The notes under the pieces were generated by a model that was given only the letters and a program-made list of their open reading frames with translations, searched no databases and was not told the origin of the DNA. Source: Varibaculum cambriense DSM 15806 (GTDB taxonomy: Bacteria; Actinomycetota; Actinomycetes; Actinomycetales; Actinomycetaceae). From it: a stretch of DNA of 64,000 bases. Below are positions 43,868-54,211 of this stretch, piece by piece. Position numbers and translations under genes: made by a program. Within the stretch, counting starts at the first letter, position 1, and each line of letters opens with the position of its first letter. The stretch is taken from assembly GCF_000420065.1 (NCBI RefSeq), contig NZ_ATUF01000002.1:930001-994000 (forward strand), read 5' to 3'.

Positions 43868-43953
43868 GCGCAAGTGGCGGAATTGGTAGACGCGCACGGT
43901 TCAGGTCCGTGTGCCCTTTACCGGGCATGGGGGTTCAAGTCCCCCCTTGCGCA
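43868..43953 (+). tRNA. tRNA-Leu (CAG)
   Basis: The acceptor GCGCAAG (43868-43874) pairs with CTTGCGC (43946-43952), with discriminator A. The anticodon loop TTCAGGT reads CAG. A long variable arm, as in class II tRNA-Leu, and T loop TTCAAGT are present. The convergent thioesterase gene ends three bases later. Confidence 0.96.
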
Positions 43954-43956
43954 CCG

Positions 43957-44451
43957 TTAGTCATCTACGAAGGCGCAGGTGTGAGTGCCAGAGGCAGTAA
44001 GCTTCCCGTCCTCGGAAAAAATCTTTAAGAAATAAGTCGCCAGGGTGCGCCCGGTTTGCGCTAAAGTCGCTACGCAATAAACCCGCCCCGCGATGGCCGG
44101 ACGATGGTGGGTGACAAAAATATTAGACCCTACCGCATGCTTGTCTTTCGGAGCAGCATAGTTGGCCGCCAACGAGCCGGTAGTTTCCCCCAACACCGCG
44201 TTCGCCCCGCCATGCAGTACGCCCAAGGTTTGCCGATTGCCCTCTACTGGCATCGAGCAAACCATTAAATCCCCAGCCAGGTGGTGAAAACGGATCCCCA
44301 TCGCCTCAATAAGCTGAGCTTGAGCCGAAGGGCATTTGTCGGAAACATCTGGCAGGGAGCGCAAGAACCGGGAGGTTTGTTCCGGATCGGTCAAATCTGG
44401 CAAAGCAATCGGGTCGTCAACTTCCTCGCGGTAAACCAGCTTCTTCGTCAT
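43957..44451 (-). CDS. Hotdog-fold acyl-CoA thioesterase, PaaI family
   Basis: The 164-residue protein has the family motif TLGVLHGGANAVLGETTGSLA near residue 78, with the catalytic Glu/Asp position on the hotdog helix, and FVTHHRPAIAGRVYCVA in the sheet. PaaI-type enzymes hydrolyse aryl- or acyl-CoA esters. In many actinobacteria a close relative acts as the DHNA-CoA thioesterase of menaquinone synthesis, which would suit the complex I genes here. That substrate is a guess. Confidence 0.88.
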   Translation of the reverse strand: MTKKLVYREEVDDPIALPDLTDPEQTSRFLRSLPDVSDKCPSAQAQLIEAMGIRFHHLAGDLMVCSMPVEGNRQTLGVLHGGANAVLGETTGSLAANYAAPKDKHAVGSNIFVTHHRPAIAGRVYCVATLAQTGRTLATYFLKIFSEDGKLTASGTHTCAFVDD

Positions 44452-44608
44452 ACCCCTAGTTTAAGGCCTGCCAGTTATCGACTCTGGAAGGGCGTAAATC
44501 ACCTCAACTTTTATTAACGGGGGCTAGAGGAATAAACTTAAGTTCTGACCGTAAAACTCAAATAGACCCGCGCCCTTTGGGCAGAGTCTCCTAGCTGATA
44601 GGGACGAA

Positions 44609-46006
44609 ATGTCTAATAACGATCAGAATCCCCAACCAACCTCTCCCCAACAATCCCCGAAGAAACCGCTTCTAGGTTTGTGGAAACTTCACGGTGATGG
44701 CCGCTCGATTGGCCCCGGGGAAGTAGTAATGCCCCGCGAACGGCTGTCGTGGCCGCGCACCATCGGTATTGGCACTCAGCACGTAGTCGCCATGTTCGGA
44801 GCGACCTTCCTGGTGCCGTTACTAACCGGTTTTCCGCCTAACACCACCCTGTTCTTCACCGCGATCGGAACCTTGCTCTTCGCGCTGGTAACCGCGGGTA
44901 AACTGCCCTCCTATTTGGGGTCATCTTTCGCGTTGATTGCCCCGATTACCGCGGTATCTTCCCAGTACGGGCAGTCAGCGGCGCTCGGCGGAGTCATCAG
45001 CGTCGGGGTAACTTTGGCGCTGATCGGGGTAATCGTGCACTTTGCGGGCATCGTTTGGATCGACCGCATCATGCCGCCCACCGTAACCGGATGTATCGTG
45101 GCTCTAATTGGCTTCAACCTGGCACCAGCCGCCTGGAACTGGTTTAAAGAGGGCGCGGTCACCGCAGTCATTACCGTCACTTCCATCGTGTTGATTACCG
45201 TCCTCTTCAAAGGAATTATCGGCCGCCTGTCCATCTTGATTGGCGTGGGCGTGGGCTACGTAGCAGCGGTAATCCAGCACGAAGTAGATTTCAAAGCCAT
45301 CGGCGAGGCCGCTTGGATTGGTCTGCCCGAATTTCATAGCCCTTCGTTTGAACCTTCTACCTTGGGACTCTTTATCCCGGTTGTGCTGGTTTTGATTGCT
45401 GAAAATGTCGGTCACGTGAAATCGGTATCCGCCATGACTGGGGAAAACCTCGACCACCTGACTGGGCGTGCCCTCTTTGCTGACGGGGTTTCTACCGTAT
45501 TTGCCGGTTGCGGCGGCGGTAGCGCTACCACCACCTATGCGGAAAACATCGGGGTAATGGCCGCCACCCGCGTCTACTCCACTGCCGCCTATATTGTGGC
45601 TGCTTTCGTGGCGCTGGCCCTCTCCATGTTCCCCAAGTTTGGGGCAGCCATCGCCACCATTCCTCCCGGGGTGCTCGGAGGCGCGGCTACCGTTCTCTAC
45701 GGCATGATCGGGATGCTAGGCGTGCGCATCTGGGTACAAAACAAAGTTGATTTCGCCGATCCGGTGAATCTAAATACCGCCGCGGTCGCCATGATTATTG
45801 CCATCGCCGACTACACCTGGCAGATCGGCTCCCTGACCTTCAATGGCATTGCCTTGGGTTCGGCCGCCGCGATCGTGGTCTACCACGTAATGCGGGGGAT
45901 TTCGAAGGCTCGCGGTACCTTCCTCGAGCAGGCCTCCCCGGCCTCGGTACCGGCAGGCACGGATCTAGAGTCTCGCTCCTATGAGAAGCGAGTCGCGTCC
46001 TCATAA
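44609..46006 (+). CDS. NCS2-family nucleobase permease, uracil/xanthine type
   Basis: The 465-residue polytopic permease has about 12-14 helices. Family marks are GIGTQHVVAMFGATFLVPLL near residue 52, VLIAENVGHVKSVSAMTGEN near 262 with the substrate-binding Glu, and GGGSATTTYAENIGVMAATRV near 305. The GSATTTYAENIG form points to uracil permease (UraA) rather than xanthine. It stands alone, divergent from the thioesterase gene, with no pyr genes adjacent. A hydrophilic N-terminus of about 45 residues precedes helix 1. Confidence 0.92.
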   Translation: MSNNDQNPQPTSPQQSPKKPLLGLWKLHGDGRSIGPGEVVMPRERLSWPRTIGIGTQHVVAMFGATFLVPLLTGFPPNTTLFFTAIGTLLFALVTAGKLPSYLGSSFALIAPITAVSSQYGQSAALGGVISVGVTLALIGVIVHFAGIVWIDRIMPPTVTGCIVALIGFNLAPAAWNWFKEGAVTAVITVTSIVLITVLFKGIIGRLSILIGVGVGYVAAVIQHEVDFKAIGEAAWIGLPEFHSPSFEPSTLGLFIPVVLVLIAENVGHVKSVSAMTGENLDHLTGRALFADGVSTVFAGCGGGSATTTYAENIGVMAATRVYSTAAYIVAAFVALALSMFPKFGAAIATIPPGVLGGAATVLYGMIGMLGVRIWVQNKVDFADPVNLNTAAVAMIIAIADYTWQIGSLTFNGIALGSAAAIVVYHVMRGISKARGTFLEQASPASVPAGTDLESRSYEKRVASS

Positions 46007-46050
46007 ATCCGAAGGCAGCACAGGATTAGCCGAACCGGCAGGCCTAACGC

Positions 46051-46713
46051 CTAGGCGATCTGCACTAGTTTGCAGCCTTCCATCTTCTCGAGATCGTTAT
46101 GTACCTCTTCCTGGAATTTTTCGGGGCTAACCATATCGGAGTAGCGAGAACCAATCGTAACGGTCACATCAGAAGTCGGACGAGGATCTAGGATAACTTC
46201 CGCATCCTCAAAGGCGCGCGCCAAAGTGTAGGCGACGTTAACCCCGGTGGGGCCGGTAACGATCCGGATATTACCCTCATAGGAACCGGAACTGATATTT
46301 CCAGTATCTTTAACCGGAACTCCCCGGTCTTTAAGTCCCTTGGCTACTTTGCCAGCTAGACCGGAAACATCGGTGCCATTGACCACATGGATTTCCATTT
46401 TGTCTAAGGGAACCGCTTTTTCCGAGGTCGGGCAGGGAACGTCTCCCGCCTGGGCGTATTGGGGGGCCTGTTTAAAGTCATTGAAGAAGGGGAAGGGTAA
46501 AATCCCGAACCCAATCAAGATAGACAGCACCAGCAGTCCGGTCATCACCGAACCGATAACAGTGAAAACCATGGTTTCGCGTTGTTGCCGGCGCCGCACG
46601 TAGCGCTGATAGGGGGTAAGGTCTGCCAGCGGGTCCACTTTTTCAGGATTCGTTGCCATATCGGGCTGTTTCGCATCTTGACCGCTGTTGGGGCTCACCT
46701 GGGTTTGATTCAT
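46051..46713 (-). CDS. LytR C-terminal domain membrane protein
   Basis: The 220-residue protein has a polar N-terminus, one membrane helix (about residues 47-72) and an outside LytR_C domain: MEIHVVNGTDVSGLAGKVA, then VTGPTGVNVAYTLARAF and DVTVTIGSRYSDM. In actinobacteria this domain occurs alone or fused to LCP ligases that attach polymers to peptidoglycan, and its role is not settled. It is convergent with the permease gene and divergent from the exporter at 46820. Confidence 0.88.
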   Translation of the reverse strand: MNQTQVSPNSGQDAKQPDMATNPEKVDPLADLTPYQRYVRRRQQRETMVFTVIGSVMTGLLVLSILIGFGILPFPFFNDFKQAPQYAQAGDVPCPTSEKAVPLDKMEIHVVNGTDVSGLAGKVAKGLKDRGVPVKDTGNISSGSYEGNIRIVTGPTGVNVAYTLARAFEDAEVILDPRPTSDVTVTIGSRYSDMVSPEKFQEEVHNDLEKMEGCKLVQIA

Positions 46714-46819
46714 GGTTGTTACTTTACCTCCCTTAGCGGGTAGGCACCGTTGGCGGGTACGTTTTAGACGATAAAACTAGTAAAGTGAAGCCAAGAAAAC
46801 CACTGAGCTAGAGGACTAT

Positions 46820-48505
46820 ATGGCGAAAAAATTGTCACTTTCCCGTCCGGCGGGGACAGTCGCGATTATCGCCAGTGTGATCCTCACCTTGAGTTCAGTG
46901 GCGTTGGCAGCCGGTTTCTTGATTCTGCTCGGTTACACCCTGTCGCACGCATTTTCCGGGATGAGCCTTTCGGGAGCTTTGGGTGGGTTAATCTTTTTGG
47001 CGGTGGTACTGGGGGGATGCGAAGCAACCCGGATCAGCATCGAGCAGCACTCAATTTATAAAGAACAGCTGGCTCTCCAGTCGCGATTGCTGCGAAATTA
47101 TTTCCGGCAGGGACCGGGGGTATTGGCTTCCCGGAGCGCCGGATCCCTAATAGACATGATGACTTCCGGTACGGAGAAAATTCAGCGTTACCGCCAGGCT
47201 TTCCTGGGGTCAATGATCGGGGCGATGCTGAGTCCACTACTGGTTTTAACGCTAATGGCGTTGTTGGTTGATCCCTGGTGTGCCTTGGTGCTGCTAGGTT
47301 TTATGCCGCTAGTGCCCGCAATTATTTTTGGGTTTTCGAAAATCACCCGGAAGGTCTCGAGCGGATCCCGGCGGCAACGTAATCAGCTCGCGGCCTCCTA
47401 TCTGGATGCCCTCTCAGGTTTAGAGACCTTGACGCTGCTAGGAGCCGCTGACTTAAAGGGGCAGCAACTAGCCCAGGTAGGGGAAGAGAATCGGCTTTCC
47501 ACTATGCGCCTGCTGGCTGCCAATCAACTAATCTTGCTGGTAATTGACCTGGGATTTAATCTGTTACTACTTACTACCGGGTTTGCGCTCACTCTGTGGA
47601 AAGTGATCAACGGTTCGTGGGGAAGCGATATTACGGTAATCGCTCCGGTAGTTTCCATGTTGGGGTTAACCCTGCTGCTTTTAGAGCCGATGAATAAAAT
47701 TGGATCCTTCTTCTATGTGGGGATGGCAGGGATGGCTAATCAGCGTCTGGTGCGCGCCTTTTTGACTGGCAAAACCTCTTCCCCTGGCCAGGATCTGGAC
47801 GCCAGCTCTGATAAAACGCAGGTTGTGCCACATCCCTCTGATTCCTTCCTCTCGCTGCAGGGGCTAAGTTTTGCTTATCCCGGCGGAGATCCTGTGCTGC
47901 AGAACCTAGATTTAGAGATAAAAAATAGGGAATGGGTGGCGATTGCCGGTGCCTCAGGAGCCGGTAAATCCACCCTGATTGAAGTGCTTAAAGGTAATCT
48001 CTTGCCCAGCCAAGGTGCCTATTATCTGCAAGGACGCGCCCTGGAAGCTAATAGTAGTGCCTGGTTTTCAGACCAGTCGGCACTAGTACAGCAGCACACC
48101 TGGATTTTCACCGGCACTATCCGCTCCAATCTGATGATGGTAGCTCCCCGCGCCAGTGAAGACCGCTTATGGGAGTGCCTGGAAAAAGTGCGCCTCGCTG
48201 CAGAAGTTCGCGCTTTCGCGCAAGGACTAGATACCCCGGTAGGGGAGGACGGTTATGCCTTATCAGGAGGACAAGCCCAGCGGCTATCTTTAGCGCGAGC
48301 GCTATTGTCCCAGCGCCAGTTGCTGCTGCTAGATGAGCCAACTTCGCAGATCGATTTAGAGTCTGAGGCAGCAATTACGAAGGCGCTCGCGGAGATAGCG
48401 AAAGAAAAAACTATCGTGCTGCTCACGCACCGCGCCAGTGCCTTAGAATTTGCTGACCGGGTGCTTTACCTCCAAGATGGCGCTTTAAAGGAGGTGAAGC
48501 GGTGA
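46820..48505 (+). CDS. cydD: ABC exporter half-transporter, CydD-like
   Basis: The 561-residue protein has a six-helix membrane domain (about 1-315) and a nucleotide-binding domain with Walker A GASGAGKSTLIEVLKG near 377, signature YALSGGQAQRLSLARAL near 480 and Walker B LLLLDEPTSQID near 501. The switch His is present (VLLTHRASA). The membrane-domain segment ASYLDALSGLETLTLLG resembles CydD of the glutathione/cysteine exporter needed for cytochrome bd assembly. No cydAB lies in the window. Its stop overlaps the partner's start (GTGA) and both ATP sites look intact. Confidence 0.75.
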   Translation: MAKKLSLSRPAGTVAIIASVILTLSSVALAAGFLILLGYTLSHAFSGMSLSGALGGLIFLAVVLGGCEATRISIEQHSIYKEQLALQSRLLRNYFRQGPGVLASRSAGSLIDMMTSGTEKIQRYRQAFLGSMIGAMLSPLLVLTLMALLVDPWCALVLLGFMPLVPAIIFGFSKITRKVSSGSRRQRNQLAASYLDALSGLETLTLLGAADLKGQQLAQVGEENRLSTMRLLAANQLILLVIDLGFNLLLLTTGFALTLWKVINGSWGSDITVIAPVVSMLGLTLLLLEPMNKIGSFFYVGMAGMANQRLVRAFLTGKTSSPGQDLDASSDKTQVVPHPSDSFLSLQGLSFAYPGGDPVLQNLDLEIKNREWVAIAGASGAGKSTLIEVLKGNLLPSQGAYYLQGRALEANSSAWFSDQSALVQQHTWIFTGTIRSNLMMVAPRASEDRLWECLEKVRLAAEVRAFAQGLDTPVGEDGYALSGGQAQRLSLARALLSQRQLLLLDEPTSQIDLESEAAITKALAEIAKEKTIVLLTHRASALEFADRVLYLQDGALKEVKR

Positions 48506-50382
48506 AGAAACTACCCGAGCTTATAAAATATCTGCGCCCGGCTAAAGAGGAGGCCGAAAACCAGCGGCCTTCTATAAAAAACGATAGGGAAGCAGACCAG
48601 CCAGCGGTGGGAACTCGCCAGTTGATTGGCTGGCTATTGCGCCTGGCTCGTCCCGTGCTGAAACCGCTTTATATCTCCGGGGTAGCCCGCCTGTTAGATC
48701 AAGTTTTCGGAATCGCCCTCATTGCTTTCGGGGTTTACCGCATCAGCGACGCAGTCGTTAAAATGACTGGTGGCGATGCCTTGAGTTCCTCCTATCTGTG
48801 GGTGAGCGTAGGGGTGATGGCAGCGTTAGCTTTCCTGAAAGCATTTTTCCGTTACCTAGAACAGTTCGCCGGACACTATGTAGCCTTTAAAGCCCTGGAA
48901 ATTTTGCGGCAAGAAATGTTTACCCGCTTATTGCCCCAATCCCCGGCCTGCATGGTGGGGGCAAAAAGCGGGGATTTGCTGACGCGGATCACCGCCGATA
49001 TTGATCGCATCGAAGTATTCTTTGCGCACACTTTGGTTCCTGCCGCTAGTGCCTTGATTATCCCGCTTGCGGTTTCGATCCTTACCGGTTTTTTGGTCTC
49101 TCCTGTCAGCGGCGTATTGCTGTTCCTAATTTACCTGGTGACTTTGTTGTGCTTGATGTTGCTAGGGGGCGGGGAAGGTAACCGGGCTGCGGATGCAGTT
49201 GGGAAAGCCCAAGGCCAAGTCGCCCAGTCGGTGACCGACTCGGTAAACGGGATTAGCGAGGTGACCGGCTACGGTTTGCAGCGGGCGCGCACTACCCAAC
49301 TTGAGCGCTATATGTCGATTGTGGGAGCTTGCGCGCGCCCTTTGACCTCGCTACAGGCTTTGCGCCGGGCTTTGAGCCAAAGTGGGATGTACCTAGCAGC
49401 GCTAGCGGTGATCTGGGTGGGAATGCCTTCGCCATCCGATTTAGCCGCGATCCCGGCCGCTCTGGCCGCGATCTTTGCGGTAATGCGTTCTTGGGAAGTG
49501 TGCTGTGGGGTCGAAGATTTCTCTACTCACCTGGACAATACTTTCGCTGCAGCCCGCCGGGTTTGGCAGGTGGCCAACTCTGATCCTCAGGTGCCCAGCG
49601 GCGGTAAGAACCTGCCTACGCAGCCTTTCCCAATTATTTTCGAGGATGTGTCTTTTACTTATCCCCAAAGCGGGCAGCGAATATCTTCCGGGGAAGCCCT
49701 GCAAGATATTTCCTTTACTATTCCCGCCGGTTCCTGGACTGCTATCTGTGGAGCCACCGGGAGCGGAAAATCCACCCTGGCGAGGTTACTGCTGCGCTAC
49801 TGGGATGTTGATAGCGGTCAGATCTTGCTGGGAGATTGCCCGTTGTCGCAGCTAGATCCGCAGGCTATTCGCCGCGCAATTCCTCTGGTTACCCAGCGGA
49901 TTCATATTTTCTCGGCCTCGATTGCCGATAATTTGCGGCTAGGTAAACCCGACGCCAGTGAGGAACAGCTCTGGCAGGTATTGAAAACCGTAGAACTCGA
50001 CCAGGTAGTTGCAGCTTTACCTGCAGGTTTAAATACTCGCGTGGGCAGATATGGCGGGGCGCTATCAGGGGGACAGCGGCAAAGACTCTCTTTAGCGAGG
50101 GCGTTACTTCACGATTCCCCGGTCTTAGTATTAGATGAATTCACCGCGCATTTGGAGCCCGCGCTAGCAGCGCGGATACGCCATCGGGTGCGGGAGAAGC
50201 GTCCGCAGGCCACCATTATTGAAATCACCCATACCTTGCAGCAGGTAGAGGAAGCCGACCAGGTGCTAGTGCTTGCTGGGGGCAAGCTGGCGGAGCAGGG
50301 AGATCCGGAGCATTTGCTCGCGCAGGCCGGGGAACTGGCGAAGCTATTTGCCCACGAGCAGGAAGCAATGTTTACCCTGTAG
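48502..50382 (+). CDS. cydC: ABC exporter half-transporter, CydC-like
   Basis: The 626-residue protein has a hydrophilic N-terminus of about 35 residues, a membrane domain (with FRYLEQFAGHYVAFKALEIL and GDLLTRITADIDRIEVFF, typical of CydC) and a nucleotide-binding domain. Walker A is GATGSGKSTLARLLLRY near 417, the signature is ALSGGQRQRLSLARALL near 520 and Walker B is VLVLDEFTAHLEP near 542. The D-loop has Glu where Asp is usual. It forms a heterodimer with the CydD-like protein. GTG overlaps the previous stop, and the gene ends just before a C8A8 tract. Confidence 0.75.
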   Translation: MKKLPELIKYLRPAKEEAENQRPSIKNDREADQPAVGTRQLIGWLLRLARPVLKPLYISGVARLLDQVFGIALIAFGVYRISDAVVKMTGGDALSSSYLWVSVGVMAALAFLKAFFRYLEQFAGHYVAFKALEILRQEMFTRLLPQSPACMVGAKSGDLLTRITADIDRIEVFFAHTLVPAASALIIPLAVSILTGFLVSPVSGVLLFLIYLVTLLCLMLLGGGEGNRAADAVGKAQGQVAQSVTDSVNGISEVTGYGLQRARTTQLERYMSIVGACARPLTSLQALRRALSQSGMYLAALAVIWVGMPSPSDLAAIPAALAAIFAVMRSWEVCCGVEDFSTHLDNTFAAARRVWQVANSDPQVPSGGKNLPTQPFPIIFEDVSFTYPQSGQRISSGEALQDISFTIPAGSWTAICGATGSGKSTLARLLLRYWDVDSGQILLGDCPLSQLDPQAIRRAIPLVTQRIHIFSASIADNLRLGKPDASEEQLWQVLKTVELDQVVAALPAGLNTRVGRYGGALSGGQRQRLSLARALLHDSPVLVLDEFTAHLEPALAARIRHRVREKRPQATIIEITHTLQQVEEADQVLVLAGGKLAEQGDPEHLLAQAGELAKLFAHEQEAMFTL

Positions 50383-50692
50383 ACCACCCCCCCCAAAAAA
50401 AAGGATGAGTGCGCTGCCAGAGACCCCACGCGGAACCTCAAAAATTGTATTTTCCCCAGAGCAGCCCAAAAAACGGAAAGAAAGCTGTGAAAATGCGCAC
50501 GTCCTCGCCTGACATGTGGCATAATATGCGCTTTCAAACTAGCATTAATACTTGCGTTTGCCGTAGCCCGATGTGGTCTGGTCTGTTGATTCGCCTCTAA
50601 AATGCGCAAGGCGATCGGAAGAGCAACCAGCGCCTGGAAGGGGCCGGAAACCTAGAATACGCGCGAAGTTACGTCGTCCGAAAGGAATCCTT
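50383..50692 (+). promoter_or_regulatory. Leader and promoter region of rpoB
   Basis: The region has an extended -10 (TG at 50517-50518, CATAAT at 50520-50525) that would give a leader of about 160 bases. A run of eight C then eight A (50387-50402) follows the cydC stop. AAAGGA at 50681-50686 is the rpoB ribosome site. No gene is seen. Confidence 0.5.
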
Positions 50693-53600
50693 TTGGCTGC
50701 TGAAACCGCATCTGCCAATAAGCCTTCTCGCCTGTCGTTTGCAAAACTACAGGAAGTTATGGCCCCTCCGAATCTGCTGGACATTCAAAGGAAATCTTTT
50801 GAATGGCTCTTAGGCACCCCTCAGTGGCGCGAGAGCGCAGAAGAAAAAGCGAAAGCGACCAATCGCACCGATCCGGTGCTGTCGGGGTTAGAGGAAGTTT
50901 TCGAAGAAATTTCCCCGATCCAAGACTTCGCGGGCTCCATGTCGCTATCGTTTTCCGATCCCAAGTTTGAGCCCCCCAAGTATTCCATTGAAGAATGCAA
51001 AGCCAAGGATTACACCTATGCGGCTCCCATCTTCGTAACCGCGGAATACATGAATGAAAACACTGGCGAAATTAAATCGCAGACCGTGTTCATGGGGGAT
51101 TTCCCGCTGATGACGCCGCGGGCAACCTTCATTATTAACGGTACCGAGCGGGTCGTAGTCTCTCAGCTGGTGCGCTCTCCCGGTGTCTACTTTGAAAAAG
51201 TAGCCGATAAAACCTCCGACAAGGATATTTACGGCTGCAAGTTCATTCCTTCCCGGGGAGCTTGGCTAGAACTCGAGATCGACAAACGAGAAAACGTAGG
51301 CATCCGCATTGACCGGCGTCGTAAGCAGTCCGGCACCATCTTCCTGCGCGCCCTGGGCATGACTGCGGAAGAAATCCGCGAAGAGTTCCAGGACTACCCG
51401 ATTATGCTGTCGACCTTGGAAAAGGATTCGGACAACATCCAGTCCACCGATGATGCCCGGGCAGACATTTACCGGAAAATCCGCCCCGGCGAGCCGGCCA
51501 GCGCGGAAGCCGGACGTAACCTGATCGAGGGCTTCTACTTCAACCCCAAGCGCTATGACCTGGCCAAAGTTGGCCGCTATAAGGTCAACCGGAAACTGGG
51601 GCTGAACAGTGATATCCACGCCTCCACTTTGACGCTGGACGATATTATCGCTGGTTTCAAATACCTATTGGCGCTACAAAAAGGCGACCAGACGGTGCCG
51701 ACCACCAACGAGGACGGCGAAATCGTTGACCTGCGGGTAGAAACTGACGATATCGACCACTTTGGTAACCGCCGGATTCGCGCCGTTGGCGAACTAATCC
51801 AAGCCCAGATTCGCACCGGGCTTTCCCGGATGGAACGGGTGGTACGCGAACGCATGACCACCCAGGACGCCGAGGCTATCACGCCGCAGTCACTGATTAA
51901 CATCCGTCCGGTAGTGGCTGCCATCAAAGAATTCTTTGGTACTTCGCAGCTGTCCCAGTTCATGGATCAGAACAACCCGCTTTCGGGGCTAACCCACAAG
52001 CGGCGTCTTTCGGCGCTCGGTCCGGGCGGTCTTTCTCGTGATCGCGCCGGCATGGAAGTTCGTGACGTGCACCCGTCCCACTACGGCCGGATGTGTCCGA
52101 TCGAATCTCCGGAAGGCCCCAACATTGGTCTGATCGGCTCTCTGGCAACCTATGCGCGGTTGAACTCCTTCGGGTTTATTGAAACCCCCTATCGCGTGGT
52201 TAAAGACGGAAAAGTCACCAACGAGGTTCACTACCTAAGCGCTGATGAAGAAGCCGGCTACAATATCGCCCAGGCTTCGGCTCCGCTAAATGATGACGGT
52301 TCTTTCGCCGAAGAACTAGTCCTGTGCCGGATTGCCGGGGAAGACCCGCAGGAAATGCGGCGCGAAGAAGTAAACTTTATGGACGTTTCGGCACGGCAAA
52401 TGACTTCGGTTGCTGCCGCCTTGATTCCGTTCCTAGAACACGACGACGCCAACCGCGCCCTCATGGGTGCCAACATGCAGCGCCAAGCGGTTCCCTTGCT
52501 GACCACCGAGGCTCCGCTAGTGGGTACCGGTATGGAACGGCGCACCGCTATGGATGCGGGCGAAGCCATCGTTAGCGATCATGCCGGGGTAGTAGTAGAA
52601 GCCGATGCGGCGCACGTCCAGCTCATGTGCGATGACGGCTCCTACTTCACCTATAACCTGGACAAGTTCCATCGCTCCAACCCGGGTAACTGCTACAACC
52701 AGCATGTACGGGTGGCAGCCGGTGACCGGGTAGAAGTCGGGGATCTGATCGCTGACGGCCCGGCAACCGATCATGGCGAACTGGCCTTGGGTAAGAACTT
52801 GCTAGTTGCCTATATGTCTTGGGAAGGCCTCAACTACGAGGACGCGATCATTCTTTCCCGTCGGGTAGTCCAAGATGACGTGCTCACTTCGATCCATATT
52901 GAAGAACATGAAATCGATGCCCGCGAAACCAAGCTGGGGCTAGAAGAAATCACTCGCGATATTCCGAATATCTCCGAGGACGCTCTATCTGACCTTGACG
53001 AACGCGGTATCATCCGCATCGGCGCCGAGGTACAGGCGGGCGATATTTTGGTCGGAAAAGTAACCCCCAAGGGTGAAACCGAACTGACCAGTGAAGAGCG
53101 CCTGCTACGCGCCATCTTCGGAGAGAAAGCCCGCGAGGTGCGGGACACTTCGCTGCGCGTGCCTCACGGTGAAACCGGGATTGTAATCGGGGTTCGCGAG
53201 TTTAACGATGAAGACGACGAACTACCCCCCGGCGTGAAGCATATGGTGCGCGTCTATGTGGCGCAGCGCCGTAAGATCACCATTGGTGATAAAATGGCTG
53301 GTCGTCACGGTAACAAGGGTGTGGTTTCCAAGATTCTGCCGATCGAAGATATGCCCTTCTTAGAGGACGGCACTCCGGTTGACATTATTTTGAACCCCAT
53401 GGGTGTGCCTGGCCGTATGAACATCGGGCAGGTGCTGGAGTTCCATTTGGGCTGGATTGCTCACCAGGGTTGGGATACTTCCCTGCTGGCAGAAGAAGGC
53501 GCCAAGTGGATTGAGAAACTCCCCAAGGAAGGCCTGCAAGCTCCCGCTGGCCAAAAGGTGGCCACCCCGGTATTCGACGGTGTAGAAGAAGACGTGCTCA

Positions 53601-54181
53601 CCGGACTACTCGGTTGCACCCGCCCGAACGAGGACGGGGATCGCCTCATCAATGCCGACGGTAAAGCGCAGCTCTTTGATGGGCGCAGCGGGGAACCGTT
53701 CCCCTACCCGATTTCGGTGGGCTACAAGTACATGCTGAAGCTACACCACCTGGTAGATGACAAGATTCACGCTCGTTCCACCGGACCTTACTCGATGATT
53801 ACGCAGCAGCCGCTGGGTGGTAAAGCCCAGTTCGGTGGCCAGCGTTTCGGCGAGATGGAAGTGTGGGCGATGGAAGCCTACGGTGCGGCCTATTCGCTAC
53901 AGGAACTGCTCACCGTGAAATCGGATGATATTACCGGCCGTGTGAAGGTCTATGAGGCGATTGTTAAGGGCGAGGATATCCCGCAACCTGGCATTCCGGA
54001 ATCTTTCCGCGTCCTCATACAAGAAATGCGCTCCCTCTGCCTGAATGTGGAGGCCTTAGACGCCGAAGACAATGTGGTGTCCCTGGCTGAAGACGATGAC
54101 GGTGCTGAGCGTGCCAGCGAAGAGTTGGGGATCAATATTGGCTCGCGGCCAAACCCCAATGTTTCTTTGGAAGAAATCTAG
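50693..54181 (+). CDS. rpoB: DNA-directed RNA polymerase subunit beta
   Basis: The subunit is 1162 residues when started at TTG 50693. AAAGGA lies seven bases before it, and the protein then begins (M)[18 protein letters not shown], matching actinobacterial RpoB; TTG starts are known for this gene in the phylum. The 40 extra codons upstream are discarded. The rifampicin-pocket segment (about residues 420-448) has [14 protein letters not shown] and [13 protein letters not shown], so the usual Asp, His and Ser positions are wild type. The active-site Lys region [13 protein letters not shown] is near 870. rpoC follows after 30 bases. Confidence 0.98.
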   Translation: MAAETASANKPSRLSFAKLQEVMAPPNLLDIQRKSFEWLLGTPQWRESAEEKAKATNRTDPVLSGLEEVFEEISPIQDFAGSMSLSFSDPKFEPPKYSIEECKAKDYTYAAPIFVTAEYMNENTGEIKSQTVFMGDFPLMTPRATFIINGTERVVVSQLVRSPGVYFEKVADKTSDKDIYGCKFIPSRGAWLELEIDKRENVGIRIDRRRKQSGTIFLRALGMTAEEIREEFQDYPIMLSTLEKDSDNIQSTDDARADIYRKIRPGEPASAEAGRNLIEGFYFNPKRYDLAKVGRYKVNRKLGLNSDIHASTLTLDDIIAGFKYLLALQKGDQTVPTTNEDGEIVDLRVETDDIDHFGNRRIRAVGELIQAQIRTGLSRMERVVRERMTTQDAEAITPQSLINIRPVVAAIKEFFGTSQLSQFMDQNNPLSGLTHKRRLSALGPGGLSRDRAGMEVRDVHPSHYGRMCPIESPEGPNIGLIGSLATYARLNSFGFIETPYRVVKDGKVTNEVHYLSADEEAGYNIAQASAPLNDDGSFAEELVLCRIAGEDPQEMRREEVNFMDVSARQMTSVAAALIPFLEHDDANRALMGANMQRQAVPLLTTEAPLVGTGMERRTAMDAGEAIVSDHAGVVVEADAAHVQLMCDDGSYFTYNLDKFHRSNPGNCYNQHVRVAAGDRVEVGDLIADGPATDHGELALGKNLLVAYMSWEGLNYEDAIILSRRVVQDDVLTSIHIEEHEIDARETKLGLEEITRDIPNISEDALSDLDERGIIRIGAEVQAGDILVGKVTPKGETELTSEERLLRAIFGEKAREVRDTSLRVPHGETGIVIGVREFNDEDDELPPGVKHMVRVYVAQRRKITIGDKMAGRHGNKGVVSKILPIEDMPFLEDGTPVDIILNPMGVPGRMNIGQVLEFHLGWIAHQGWDTSLLAEEGAKWIEKLPKEGLQAPAGQKVATPVFDGVEEDVLTGLLGCTRPNEDGDRLINADGKAQLFDGRSGEPFPYPISVGYKYMLKLHHLVDDKIHARSTGPYSMITQQPLGGKAQFGGQRFGEMEVWAMEAYGAAYSLQELLTVKSDDITGRVKVYEAIVKGEDIPQPGIPESFRVLIQEMRSLCLNVEALDAEDNVVSLAEDDDGAERASEELGINIGSRPNPNVSLEEI

Positions 54182-54211
54182 GCAGCAGGGAAGAGAAGGT
54201 AAGAGTCGATT

